From DASUAS01 sp963841415 (GTDB lineage Bacteria > Actinomycetota > Acidimicrobiia > IMCC26256 > DASPTH01), in NCBI GenBank assembly GCA_963841415.1, contig CAWJCN010000001.1:1674001-1738000 (forward strand): a stretch of DNA of 64,000 nucleotides, given 5' to 3'. Position numbers and translations under genes: made by a program. Of the stretch, positions 7,926 through 16,774 are shown piece after piece. The notes beneath the pieces were generated by a model. It was not told the origin of the DNA, did no database searches, and was given only the letters and a program-made list of their open reading frames with translations. Within the stretch, counting starts at the first letter, position 1, and each line of letters starts with the position of its first letter.

Positions 7926-8437
7926 GCAGCCACTCCCTCGAGGACGGGACGAAGGGCGCTCAGCAGATCGTGGATCTCGACCGCGCAGCGGTGGAAGACC
8001 TCCGGCTCACCTCCGGCGGGATCGTCGACGTCCTCCCAGGCCTCCAGCTCGACGTCGGCCAGCCGCAGCGACGCCACCCGTTCGGCCAGCGTGCCGGTGG
8101 TTCCGGGCAGATCGCGCGCCAGACGCTTCAGCGTGCCCGTGCGGGCGGCCGCGTCGGGGTACCGACGCCGCACGTACTGCACGTGCTCGCGCGCCATCGC
8201 CAGGACGAGATCGGCGGCCGCGAGATCGGCCGCGTCGAGCTGCCGGCTCCGGTGGGCGTCGGCCTTCGCGCCCACCGCCACGATGGCGTCGCGCGTGCGC
8301 CAACTCATCGGCATGCCTTCGATCACGTGGGTCCCCCGTGTGGTCACCACCACTGCGGGAACGTGCTCGGCGAGGATCGCCCCCGCCATCACCGAGCGCG
8401 CGGCGTTGCCCGTGCACAACGTGACCAGGTGGGGCAT
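7922..8437 (-). CDS. Low-molecular-weight protein tyrosine phosphatase family
   Basis: A 171-residue protein whose N-terminus holds the phosphatase P-loop C8-TGNAAR-S15 (C-X5-R-S). A conserved Asp lies near the C-terminus in DVDDPAGG, the position of the general acid. The fold also covers arsenate reductases of the thioredoxin type, but the extra cysteines those need are not evident. The start at 8437 is chosen over 8470 because TAGACT lies 7 nt upstream and the P-loop should be near residue 8. It is the first gene of an operon with two secreted binding proteins, an unusual pairing. Confidence 0.85.
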   Translation of the reverse strand: MPHLVTLCTGNAARSVMAGAILAEHVPAVVVTTRGTHVIEGMPMSWRTRDAIVAVGAKADAHRSRQLDAADLAAADLVLAMAREHVQYVRRRYPDAAARTGTLKRLARDLPGTTGTLAERVASLRLADVELEAWEDVDDPAGGEPEVFHRCAVEIHDLLSALRPVLEGVAA

Positions 8438-8444
8438 CGGGCGG

Positions 8445-8450
8445 AGTCTA
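8445..8450 (-). promoter_or_regulatory. Leaderless -10 box (TAGACT)
   Basis: Minus-strand TAGACT, 7 nt before the phosphatase ATG at 8437. It shares a 56-bp divergent spacer with the pirin promoter. Confidence 0.45.
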
Positions 8451-8481
8451 GAGACCCGCGCCACCGCCACCGCCGCGCGGT

Positions 8482-8487
8482 CATACT
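8482..8487 (+). promoter_or_regulatory. Leaderless -10 box (CATACT)
   Basis: CATACT ends 6 nt before the pirin ATG at 8494. Confidence 0.4.
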
Positions 8488-8493
8488 GCGGGC

Positions 8494-9195
8494 ATGACCG
8501 TCGACGTACGTCCCGCGGCCGGCCGCTTCCACACCGAGCTCGACTGGCTCGACTCGTGGCACAGCTTCAGCTTCGGACCGCACCGCGATCCCGCGAACAG
8601 CGGCCACGGCCTGCTGATCGTCAACAACGACGACATCGTCCGGGGCGGAGGCGGGTTCGGCACCCACCCACACCGCGACATGGAGATCGTGACGTGGGTG
8701 CTCCGCGGCGAGCTCGCGCACCGCGACAGCACCGGCACCGACGGCGTGATCTACCCCGGGCTCGCGCAGCGCATGAGCGCAGGGCGGGGCATCCAGCACT
8801 CCGAGCTCAACGCCAGCGCCGCTGCCGACGTGCATCTCGTCCAGATGTGGGTGCTGCCCGACACGATCGGCATCGAGCCCGGCTACGAACAGCGAGACCT
8901 CAACGACGCGCTCGCCACCGGCGGGCTCGTCGTCGTGGCTTCGGGCCAGGGGCACGAAGGTGCGATCTCGATTCACCAGCGCGACGCCGTGCTGTCGGTC
9001 GGACGGCTCGAACCGGCCGCCGCGGTCTCGCTGCCCGACGCGCCGCACGTGCACGTCTTCGTCGCGGTCGGCGAGGTCGCGCTCGACGGCACCGCGCTCG
9101 GCGCCGGCGATGCCGCGCGCCTCACCGACGCCGGCACGCCCACGCTCACCGCCGGCGCGGAAGGAACCGAGGTGCTCATCTGGGCCACCCGGTGA
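8494..9195 (+). CDS. Pirin family protein
   Basis: A 233-residue bicupin of the pirin / YhhW (quercetin dioxygenase-like) family. Metal-binding cupin residues lie in the N-terminal half: GFGTHPHRDMEIVTWVL (HxH then E) and the IQHSE histidine. Family members bind iron in the cytoplasm and are linked to redox sensing or quercetinase activity; none can be assigned here. It begins with a leaderless ATG. The following gene overlaps its stop by 4 nt (GTGA), so the two are co-translated. Confidence 0.92.
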   Translation: MTVDVRPAAGRFHTELDWLDSWHSFSFGPHRDPANSGHGLLIVNNDDIVRGGGGFGTHPHRDMEIVTWVLRGELAHRDSTGTDGVIYPGLAQRMSAGRGIQHSELNASAAADVHLVQMWVLPDTIGIEPGYEQRDLNDALATGGLVVVASGQGHEGAISIHQRDAVLSVGRLEPAAAVSLPDAPHVHVFVAVGEVALDGTALGAGDAARLTDAGTPTLTAGAEGTEVLIWATR

Positions 9196-9986
9196 CGGTC
9201 GTCGCGGTCGACTGGTCGGGGCGACGCACCGGGGAACGGCGACACCTCTGGCTGGCCGAAGCTGACCGCGGCGCGCTCGTTCGGCTCGTCGCCGGTCGGG
9301 CGCGCGCCGAAGTGATCGACGAGCTCGTCGCCCGCGCGAGCGACCGGCCTGGGGTGGTCGTCGGCTTCGACTTCTCGTTCTCCCTGCCGGCGTGGTTCCT
9401 CGACGCGTGCGGGTACGAGCGAGCGCGCGACCTGTGGGACGCAGCGGCGCTCGACGGCGAGCAGTGGCTGCAGGAGTGCGCGCCGCCGTTCTGGGGGATG
9501 CCCGGACGTCGAAGGCCCGATCTCCCTGGGCACCTGCGACGCACCGAGGCCGAGGTGGCGGCAGTGGGCGGGATCCGGCCCAAGTCGTCGTTCCAGATCG
9601 GGGGCGCCGGCAGCGTCGGGACCGGTTCGCTGCGCGGGTTCCCCGCGCTCGCCCGGCTCCAGGACTCGGGGTACTCGATCTGGCCCTTCGACGCACCGCC
9701 CACCGCGCCGGTGGCGGTCGAGATCTGGCCGCGCACGTTCACGGGTGCGGTCGTGAAGTCCGACGCGACCGCGCGTGCCGCGCACCTCGATGCCCACCTG
9801 CCCGGACTCGAGGGCCATCTCCGTGATCAGGCAGTCGGCAGCGAGGACGCGTTCGACGCCGCGGTCTCCGCGGTCGTGATGTCGCGACACGAAGCGTCGC
9901 TCCGCGCGCTTCCGGAACACAGCGAGCCCGAGTACCGGCGCGAAGGATGCGTGTGGGCACCCGGCGCGCCGGGATCAGGTGGCTGA
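9192..9986 (+). CDS. RNase H-fold protein, DUF429-like
   Basis: A 264-residue cytoplasmic protein. Three acidic motifs follow the RNase H superfamily order: VAVDWSG (Asp near residue 7), VVGFDFSFSLP (Asp near 58), and SEDAFDAAVSAVV near the C-terminus. This arrangement is that of DUF429 predicted nucleases. The middle (EIWPRTFTG) is also typical. The GTG at 9192 overlaps the pirin stop as GTGA and fixes the start. Biological role unknown; linkage to pirin is structural rather than explanatory. Its 3' end overlaps the convergent secreted-protein gene by 12 bp. Confidence 0.65.
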   Translation: MTVVAVDWSGRRTGERRHLWLAEADRGALVRLVAGRARAEVIDELVARASDRPGVVVGFDFSFSLPAWFLDACGYERARDLWDAAALDGEQWLQECAPPFWGMPGRRRPDLPGHLRRTEAEVAAVGGIRPKSSFQIGGAGSVGTGSLRGFPALARLQDSGYSIWPFDAPPTAPVAVEIWPRTFTGAVVKSDATARAAHLDAHLPGLEGHLRDQAVGSEDAFDAAVSAVVMSRHEASLRALPEHSEPEYRREGCVWAPGAPGSGG

Positions 9987-10694
9987 CTCGGCCTTCTGCA
10001 GGCGATCGACCGACGCGACGATTGCCGGCTGGAGCGCGGCCGAGATGTCCGCGTCCGACGTCCACGAGTAGCCGTCGAGCGCACGGCCGGTGCGGACCGA
10101 GAGCACACCGAGCCCGATCGTCTGCGTCGTCCCGCCCCGGAGACCCACGTCCACGGTGCCCTGGTACACGACAGCTTCGTCACCGATGCGCACGCCGTCG
10201 ACCAGTGCGATCTTGGTGGTCACCGATCTGACCTGCTTCGCCACGCTCTTCTTCTTGGCGAGCTCGCCTCGGAACACAGAAGTGAAGAGACGTTCGAGAC
10301 ACCCCGGCACCCGCGTGTCGGAGAACGTCCGCATCGCCGCAACCGCCTTGGCCGTCGTCGGGTAGACGGTCACCGCGTTGGTCACGTTGGACTGGCTGTG
10401 GTCGAAGTTGGGCGACGTGGCGTGCGGGTTGCGCCGGTTGATCTTGCTGAAGGCGATGAACGGCTTGCACGTTGCGATCTTCGCCGCCTTCTTGTCGAGC
10501 TCGGTGTTGGACGTGTCGCTGCGCTTGGCCTTGGTCCAGTCGGCCGGGAAGTCGGAGCGCACGAGCACGCCGGCGTGTGCGATCTCGTGGTCGGACGTCG
10601 GCGGGGATGCGGCACCGGCCGGCACCGCCGCGACGATCCCGGTGATCACGATGAGGCCGGCGAACAACGCGCTGACGCGGATGCGACCCATCAC
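9975..10694 (-). CDS. Secreted protein of unknown function (paralogue pair, second)
   Basis: A 239-residue protein with a clear signal peptide (residues about 1-28, ending AVPAGAA). The mature part starts with HAGVLVRSDFPADW and has two cysteines (CKPF, and VPGCLERLF) that are shared with the upstream paralogue, so a disulfide is likely. The layout (two lobes, a conserved GDEAVVYQG strand, a terminal helix) resembles secreted PknH-like sensor domains, but that is only a resemblance. It overlaps the upstream gene by 4 nt (ATGA). No enzyme motif is visible. Confidence 0.7.
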   Translation of the reverse strand: MMGRIRVSALFAGLIVITGIVAAVPAGAASPPTSDHEIAHAGVLVRSDFPADWTKAKRSDTSNTELDKKAAKIATCKPFIAFSKINRRNPHATSPNFDHSQSNVTNAVTVYPTTAKAVAAMRTFSDTRVPGCLERLFTSVFRGELAKKKSVAKQVRSVTTKIALVDGVRIGDEAVVYQGTVDVGLRGGTTQTIGLGVLSVRTGRALDGYSWTSDADISAALQPAIVASVDRLQKAESAT

Positions 10695-11395
10695 GAGCTC
10701 CGAGCCAGCGCAGTCCGCAGTCGGGTCACGGAGGCGTCGATCGCCGGGGTGAGGACGTCGGTGACGCTCGGACCCTGGCTGAAGTAGAGGACGGTGTCGA
10801 GCGCCCGTCCGACGCGCACCATCGCATTCCCGATCCCAGTTCTCACGGTCGAGCCGTCCGTGAGGACGATGTCCATGCCTCCCTCGTACACGACGCTGTC
10901 ATCACCGAGACCGGCGATGTCCTGGCGTTCGAGGTGCACGTTCACCTCGTCGACCTTGCTACCCCCAGATTGGCGAAACTGCTTCTCCAGGTAGTTCTCG
11001 AGACAACCCACCATGCTGGGCTTCTGGTCGAGAGCAAGGAAGGAGCTCGCGATCTTCTCCGACGGGAACACCGCGGTCTCGTTCCCGAACGTGCGAGCAC
11101 CATCGTCGAACTGTGCGGAGTCCGCCCCCGGCGTGGAAACAAGTCGTCGCTGGATCGTCACATACGGACCGCATCCCTCGACGCCTTTGGCCATCGCGAT
11201 CTGGTCAGAGTGTGTCGTCGGAGGAGGGGGAGCCGACCGAAACCCCGCCGGGAAGTCCGACGCGAGGAGCACGCCGGCCCGGGCGATCGTCGTGTCGCGG
11301 TTCTGGGTGGCGGCGCCGGCCGCGGTCGCGACGAGCGCGGCCACGACCGCCGTGATCGCGCACGCGCGCGCAGAACGAACGACTCCAGAGCGCAT
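10691..11395 (-). CDS. Secreted protein of unknown function (paralogue pair, first)
   Basis: A 234-residue paralogue of the next gene: RAGVLLASDFPAGF matches HAGVLVRSDFPADW, and GLGDDSVVYEG matches the GDEAVVYQG strand. A signal peptide covers residues 1-29 (AVVAALVATAAGAA). Cysteines in GCGPY and VGCLENYL align with those of the partner. The start is the ATG at 11395, 7 nt from a TAGATT box. The pair is divergent from the ABC importer fusion with only about 40 bp between, so they may share regulation. The function is not recognisable. Confidence 0.7.
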   Translation of the reverse strand: MRSGVVRSARACAITAVVAALVATAAGAATQNRDTTIARAGVLLASDFPAGFRSAPPPPTTHSDQIAMAKGVEGCGPYVTIQRRLVSTPGADSAQFDDGARTFGNETAVFPSEKIASSFLALDQKPSMVGCLENYLEKQFRQSGGSKVDEVNVHLERQDIAGLGDDSVVYEGGMDIVLTDGSTVRTGIGNAMVRVGRALDTVLYFSQGPSVTDVLTPAIDASVTRLRTALARSS

Positions 11396-11402
11396 CACCC
11401 GC

Positions 11403-11408
11403 AATCTA
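11403..11408 (-). promoter_or_regulatory. Leaderless -10 box (TAGATT)
   Basis: Minus-strand TAGATT, 7 nt before the ATG at 11395. Confidence 0.45.
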
Positions 11409-11423
11409 CGGGCTGAACGCGCG

Positions 11424-11429
11424 CATACT
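11424..11429 (+). promoter_or_regulatory. -10 box (CATACT) for the Liv fusion gene
   Basis: CATACT lies 8 nt before TTG 11438. The TTG at 11429 sits on the box itself and could not be translated from this promoter. Confidence 0.35.
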
Positions 11430-11437
11430 TGATCACC

Positions 11438-14400
11438 TTGGCGCCGTTCGTGACCCGAGCCGACCGCGCTCGCCCAGTCCTCGCTTGGCTCGGGGCGACG
11501 GTGGCGTTCCTGTTGGCAGTGCAGATCCTGTGGGGGCCGCCTGCCGGCATCGTCGTGCAGGGCGCCCTCCTCGGCGGGCTCAGCGCGCTGCTCGCGCTGG
11601 GCCTCGCGCTCGTGTACCGCGCGCACCGCATCCTCAACTTCGCGCAGGGCGACCTCGGCGCCGCCCCGGCGTCGCTCGCAGTGCTGCTCGTCGTCAGCAG
11701 CGGGGTGAGCTGGGTCGTCGCGTTCGTGGTCGGCATCGTCGCGGCCGTCGTCCTGGGCGTCCTCGTCGAGCTCCTCGTGATCCGACGCTTCTTCCGCTCG
11801 CCTCGGCTCGTGCTCTCGGTCGCGACCATCGGGCTCGCGCAGCTCTTGGCCGGTCTCGGGTTGCTGCTGCCGGGTTGGTTCGGCGTCGCCTTTCCACCCC
11901 AGACCTTCGCTCCGCCGATCGACATCTCGTTCACCGTCGACCCGCTGCGCTTCGGCGGCAACGACGTGGTGGCGCTCGTCGTCATCCCGCTCGCGTTCGT
12001 GGGCCTCGCGTTCTTCTTGCGCACGCACCTCGGCCTTGCGATGCGCGCGTGCGCCGACGACGTCGACCGCGCCGCGCTGGTCGGCATTCCCGTGCGTCGG
12101 GTGCACTCCGCGGTGTGGGCGATCGCGTCGCTGCTCGCGTTCCTCGCCGTGTTCCTCCGGGCCGGCATCGTGGGCCTCTCGATCGGCACCGTGCTGGGCC
12201 CATCACTGCTGCTCCCCGCACTGGCCGCGGCGGTCATCGGCCGCATGGAGAGGCTCCCGACCATCGCCGCCGCGGCCATCGCGCTCGGAGTCATCGAGCA
12301 GGCGGTCCTGTGGGGCTGGAACGAACCGAACGACGTGCAGCCGGTGCTGTTCGTCGTCGTGCTGGTCGCGGTGTGGTTGACCCCGGCGGGTGCCGGACTT
12401 CGGGCCCGGATCGAACCGTCGACGTGGCGCGCGGTGCGCGAGCCGCGGCCAGTGCCGCGCGAGCTCGCACATCTCCGCGAAGTTCGGGTGGCACGCGGGC
12501 TCGCGCTGGCGGCGATCGCCGCGGTGCTCGGGTTGGTTCCGGTGGTGTTCAGCGAGAGCCGGACCAATCTCGCCGCGGTCGCGCTGATCTACGGGATCAT
12601 CGCACTCTCGTTGGTGGTGCTGACCGGGTGGGCCGGCGAGATCAGCCTCGGACAGATGGGCTTCGTCGCGATCGGCGCAGCAGTGGGTGCCGCGATCACC
12701 GCGCGGCTCGGTTGGGATCTCGCGATCGGCCTGCTGGGCGCGGGGCTCGTGGGCGCGGGGGTCGCGGCGCTCATCGGACTCCCGGTGCTGCGCCGGCGCG
12801 GGCTCACGCTCGCGGTCGTGACGCTCGCTTTCGGGCTCGCCACCACGTCGTGGTTGTTGAGCCCGCGGATCTTCGGCGACGGCACGCGGTTCGACTGGCT
12901 TCCGCCGGCGCGCGTCGAGCGTCCTGACCTGTTCGGCGTGATCGACGTGCGCACCGAATGGCGCTTCTACCTGCTGTGCCTGGTGGCGCTCGGGCTGGTG
13001 GTGGTGGCCGTGCTGGGGATCCGCGCCAGCCGCACCGGGCGCGCCCTGGTCGCGATCCGCGAGAACGAACGCGCCGCGAGCTCCTTCGGCATCAACCCGC
13101 GTACGACGACGCTCCAGGCGTTCGCGGTGTCGGGCTTCCTCGCCGCCTTCGCGGGTGCGCTGTTCGTGCACCAGCAGAACGGTCTCCAGCTCGACTCCTA
13201 CAGCGCGGGCGAGAGCCTCGTCGTCTTCACGATGGTCGTCATCGGCGGACTCGGCTCGGTGCCCGGTGCGCTGCTCGGCGCGCTCGTCGTGCGGGGCGTC
13301 ACGTGGTGGCTCCCGGTGGAGTGGCAGATCCTCTCCACCGGCGTCGGCATGCTCGTGGTGCTCCTGGTGTTCCGCGGTGGACTGGGCGCGGCGTTCGCCG
13401 ATCTCCGCGACGTGCTGCTGCGCCGGATCGCGATCCGGCGCGGGATCGATGCCCCCGCGCTCACGGGCACGATCGCCGCGACGCTCCCCACCGATGTGCT
13501 CGCCGCGCTCCCGCCCAGCGACGCGTTCCTGCAGGTGCGCGGGCTCGATGCCGAGTTCGACGGTGTCCCCGTCCTCTCGGGCGTCGACCTCGACGCCCGG
13601 GCCGGCGAGATCCACGCCCTCGTCGGCACGAACGGCTCCGGGAAGTCGACCCTGCTCGACACCGTGGCGGGTGTGCACACACCAAGGCGCGGTCGCGTGA
13701 CGATGGCCGGCGTCGACACGACCCGGGTGCGGGCGGAGCGGCTCGTGGCGATGGGGGTGGCGGAGGCGCCTGCCGATCACGGCGTGTTCGCGTCGCTCAG
13801 CGTGGCCGAGAACCTGCGACTGGCGACGTGGCGGGTACGAGACTCGGCAGCATCCCAGGCTGCGCTCGCCGGCGCGCTGGAGCTGTTCCCGCGCCTCCAG
13901 GAACGCATGCGCCAGCGAGCCGGCGACCTTTCGGGCGGCGAGCAGCACATGCTCACGCTGGCCATGGCGCTCGCCGCCGCGCCGCGACTGCTCCTCGTCG
14001 ACGAGCTGTCCCTCGGACTCTCGCCCGACGCGATCCGCCCGGTGCACGACCGCTTGCGTTCCCTGCGCGACGACGGCGTGGCGGTGGTCGTCGTGGAGCA
14101 ATCCATCGACCGCGCCATCGAGCTCGCCGACCGCGCGACGTTCCTCGACCAGGGCACCGTCCGCTACGCGGGTCCACCGGACGGCCTGGTGCACCGACCG
14201 GACCTCGTGCGTGCGACGTTCCTCGGCGCCGCCGCGGGTGGGGTCGATGCCGTGCACGCGACGCACGAGCGCGGCACCCGGCCGAGCCGTCCCCCGGCGC
14301 TCGAGCTCCACGACCTCCGCGTCCGCTACGGCGGCGTGGACGCGCTGGCAGGTGTGTCGATCACGGTCGCCCGCGGCGAGATCGTCGGCGTCATCGGTCC

Positions 14401-15067
14401 GAACGGCGCGGGGAAGACGACGCTCTTCGACGCGGTGTCGGGCTTCGTACGGCTCGACGAGGGCACCGTCGTGCTCCGGCCAGACCCCGAGGGCGCGCGC
14501 GACGTCACCAACGTCGCGCCGCACGAGCGCGCGTCGCTCGGTCTCGGCCGTTCGTTCCAGGACGGCCGTCTGTTCCCAGCGCTGACCGTGCGCGAGACGC
14601 TCGCGGTCGCGTGCGAGCGCGCGGTCACGGTTCGCAATCCGATCATGGCCGCGCTGCACCTCCCCGCGGTCGGACGGTCGGAAGCGCGCATTCGCGCTCG
14701 GGTGGACGCGCTGGTCGAGCGCCTCGGACTCGGTCCCTACGTCGACCGATTCGGCCACGAGCTCTCCACGGGAACGCGACGGATCGTGGACCTCGCCTGC
14801 GTCCTCGCGCACGAGCCGAGCGTGTTGCTGCTCGACGAACCCGCCGCCGGCGTGGCGCAACGCGAAGCGGAGGCCCTCGGCGCGCTGCTCACCGATGTGC
14901 GCGACTCGCTCGATGCCGCGGTGCTCGTGATCGAGCACGACCTCGGCGTGCTCGCGAGCGTCGCCGACCGGCTGGTCGCCCTCGATCACGGTCGCGTCAT
15001 CGCCGAGGGTGCGCCCCGAGCGGTGCTCGCCGAAACCGCAGTCGTGGCCGCCTATCTGGGGACATGA
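11438..15067 (+). CDS. Four-domain ABC importer fusion LivH-LivM-LivF-LivG
   Basis: About 1,210 residues; positions here count from TTG 11429. Residues 15-325 are a LivH permease (signature NFAQGD, 70-75). Residues 355-665 are a LivM permease (GWAGEISLGQMGF, 400-412). Residues 699-930 are a LivF-like ATPase: Walker A GTNGSGKS (733-740), LSGGEQ (834-839), Walker B LLLVDE. Residues 957-1212 are a LivG-like ATPase: Walker A GPNGAGKT (990-997), variant signature LSTGT (1112-1116), Walker B LLLDE. The whole membrane and motor part of a hydrophobic amino acid / amide importer is thus one chain with no internal stop. In most bacteria these are four genes. The start is uncertain among TTG 11429, TTG 11438 and GTG 11450. 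The binding-protein gene follows after 36 nt. Confidence 0.9.
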   Translation: MAPFVTRADRARPVLAWLGATVAFLLAVQILWGPPAGIVVQGALLGGLSALLALGLALVYRAHRILNFAQGDLGAAPASLAVLLVVSSGVSWVVAFVVGIVAAVVLGVLVELLVIRRFFRSPRLVLSVATIGLAQLLAGLGLLLPGWFGVAFPPQTFAPPIDISFTVDPLRFGGNDVVALVVIPLAFVGLAFFLRTHLGLAMRACADDVDRAALVGIPVRRVHSAVWAIASLLAFLAVFLRAGIVGLSIGTVLGPSLLLPALAAAVIGRMERLPTIAAAAIALGVIEQAVLWGWNEPNDVQPVLFVVVLVAVWLTPAGAGLRARIEPSTWRAVREPRPVPRELAHLREVRVARGLALAAIAAVLGLVPVVFSESRTNLAAVALIYGIIALSLVVLTGWAGEISLGQMGFVAIGAAVGAAITARLGWDLAIGLLGAGLVGAGVAALIGLPVLRRRGLTLAVVTLAFGLATTSWLLSPRIFGDGTRFDWLPPARVERPDLFGVIDVRTEWRFYLLCLVALGLVVVAVLGIRASRTGRALVAIRENERAASSFGINPRTTTLQAFAVSGFLAAFAGALFVHQQNGLQLDSYSAGESLVVFTMVVIGGLGSVPGALLGALVVRGVTWWLPVEWQILSTGVGMLVVLLVFRGGLGAAFADLRDVLLRRIAIRRGIDAPALTGTIAATLPTDVLAALPPSDAFLQVRGLDAEFDGVPVLSGVDLDARAGEIHALVGTNGSGKSTLLDTVAGVHTPRRGRVTMAGVDTTRVRAERLVAMGVAEAPADHGVFASLSVAENLRLATWRVRDSAASQAALAGALELFPRLQERMRQRAGDLSGGEQHMLTLAMALAAAPRLLLVDELSLGLSPDAIRPVHDRLRSLRDDGVAVVVVEQSIDRAIELADRATFLDQGTVRYAGPPDGLVHRPDLVRATFLGAAAGGVDAVHATHERGTRPSRPPALELHDLRVRYGGVDALAGVSITVARGEIVGVIGPNGAGKTTLFDAVSGFVRLDEGTVVLRPDPEGARDVTNVAPHERASLGLGRSFQDGRLFPALTVRETLAVACERAVTVRNPIMAALHLPAVGRSEARIRARVDALVERLGLGPYVDRFGHELSTGTRRIVDLACVLAHEPSVLLLDEPAAGVAQREAEALGALLTDVRDSLDAAVLVIEHDLGVLASVADRLVALDHGRVIAEGAPRAVLAETAVVAAYLGT

Positions 15068-15103
15068 CCGCCCCGGACGTCCCGCGCGCGCGACCATCGC
15101 CCC

Positions 15104-16774
15104 GTGCGTCCTCCCCGTCGCGTCCCCGTTGTGCTCGCCGCGCTCATCGCGCTCGTCGCCGTCACCGTGCTCGGTTCGGGTACGGGTACGGGCTCGGCCG
15201 GGGCCGCGGGCGGGAGCAGGTCGGGACCGCTCACGTTCGACCAGGCCAAGGCGCAGGGGAAGCAGGTCGACTGGGGGCCGAACTGCGACACCACCACCGG
15301 TCGGGTCGCGGTGCCGAGCGGGTACGCGCCTCCGTGCGTGGCCCCGTGGACGGGTGGCGACAACGGCGGCGCGACCGCGCCCGGGGTCACCGCTGACACC
15401 ATCACCGTCGCCCTCTACCAGGCACAGCCCGACCTCCTCCAACAGGCGTTCTTCGAGAACACCGGGAGCGACGAGAGCCTGAGCAAGGAGCGCGACACCA
15501 CGCAGGACTACGTCGACTACTTCTCCTCGCACTACGAGCTCTATGGACGGAAGGTCAAGCTCGTCACCGTCAAGGCGAGCGGTGCACCCGACGACGCGGT
15601 GGCCGCCAAAGCGGACGCGATCAAGGTGGCCACCGAAGTGCACGCGTTCGCGTCGTTCGGTGGTCCGGGCCAGACCACGGCGTACGCCGACGAGCTCACG
15701 GCGCGAGGTGTGCTGTGCGTCGGCGACTGCGTCATCGCGGAACCACAGTCGTTCCTCGAACGTCACGCCCCGTACGTGTGGCCCACGATCGCGTCACCCG
15801 AGCAGGCGAGCGAGCACTGGGCGGCGTTCGTGGGCACGCAGCTCGCCAAGGGCAAGGCCGCGTACGCCGGTGACGCGCTCAAGTCGAAGCCCCGCGTGTT
15901 CGGCGTCGTGCACTACGACGACGACGCCGGCACGTTCCGCAAGAGCGTGAAGCACTTCGAGGACCGGCTCGCTGCGTACCACGTGAAACCCGCGGTCACG
16001 GTGCCCTACTCACTCGACATCACCACCGCGCAACAGGACGCCCGCAACGTCATCGCCAAGCTGAAGAGCGCGGGCGTCACGAGCGTGATCCTCGCCGGCG
16101 ACCCGGTGTTCCCCACGTTCCTCACCAAGGAAGCCACCGCGCAGGACTGGTTCCCCGAATGGGTCGTGCTCGGCTACGCGTTCACCGACACCGCGGTGTT
16201 CGGACGCCAGTACGACCAACAGCAGTGGGCACACGCGTTCGGCGTCTCGCTGCTCCCGGCGCGCACCACCGACGACATCGACGAGCTCGGCAACCTCATC
16301 ACCTGGCAGACCGGCCACCCGCCCCCGGCGAAGACCTACCGCGAGCTCGTGCAGGCACCGCTGGTGTTCTTCACCGGTGTGCACCTCGCGGGGCCGCGCC
16401 TCACGGCGAAGTCGTTCGCCGCCGGTCTCGAGCGGTTCCCGCCTGCGGCCGGCACCACGCCCACCCGGCTGCACCTCTCGTGGGGCAAGCACGGCATCTG
16501 GAAGGGCATCGACGACCTCACCGGCGGCGACGACGCCACCGTGATCTGGTGGGACCCGCACGCGAAGGGCCAGGACGAGGTCGGGCGCGATGGCACCGGC
16601 CTCTACCGCTACGCCGACATGGGCCAGCGCTACCTGCCCGGGCACTGGCCGAAGCGTCGCATCGCGTTGTTCGATCCCAAGTCGTCGAGCGCGGTGCTCA
16701 CCCGCCTGCCCGCCGAGGATCAGCCGCCGAGCTACCCGTCGCCCGCTTCGGGATCGACGCGCACCCAGCCCTGA
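15104..16774 (+). CDS. ABC importer substrate-binding protein (Liv/amide type)
   Basis: A 556-residue secreted binding protein, longer than the 400-residue norm because of an N-terminal extension with two cysteines (about residues 35-90) typical of some actinobacterial members. The signal peptide is residues 1-34 (LAALIALVAVTVLG, then Gly/Ser). The first lobe begins near ITVALYQAQPD, and the ligand region includes FASFGGPGQTTAYADEL. It is the natural partner of the fused transporter directly upstream. Starts at GTG 15104. The 3' end overlaps a convergent acyltransferase gene by 43 bp. Substrate is not predictable; aspects of length resemble amide or glycol-ether receptors. Confidence 0.85.
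   Translation: MRPPRRVPVVLAALIALVAVTVLGSGTGTGSAGAAGGSRSGPLTFDQAKAQGKQVDWGPNCDTTTGRVAVPSGYAPPCVAPWTGGDNGGATAPGVTADTITVALYQAQPDLLQQAFFENTGSDESLSKERDTTQDYVDYFSSHYELYGRKVKLVTVKASGAPDDAVAAKADAIKVATEVHAFASFGGPGQTTAYADELTARGVLCVGDCVIAEPQSFLERHAPYVWPTIASPEQASEHWAAFVGTQLAKGKAAYAGDALKSKPRVFGVVHYDDDAGTFRKSVKHFEDRLAAYHVKPAVTVPYSLDITTAQQDARNVIAKLKSAGVTSVILAGDPVFPTFLTKEATAQDWFPEWVVLGYAFTDTAVFGRQYDQQQWAHAFGVSLLPARTTDDIDELGNLITWQTGHPPPAKTYRELVQAPLVFFTGVHLAGPRLTAKSFAAGLERFPPAAGTTPTRLHLSWGKHGIWKGIDDLTGGDDATVIWWDPHAKGQDEVGRDGTGLYRYADMGQRYLPGHWPKRRIALFDPKSSSAVLTRLPAEDQPPSYPSPASGSTRTQP

Noticed and set aside
11429..11437. TTG 11429 as start of the Liv fusion
   Set aside because: It sits on the CATACT box; TTG 11438 or GTG 11450 fit better.
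12203..15766. Very long minus-strand frame opposite the Liv fusion
   Set aside because: Arg/Glu-rich shadow of high-GC coding sequence with no domain; the plus strand has full ABC motifs.
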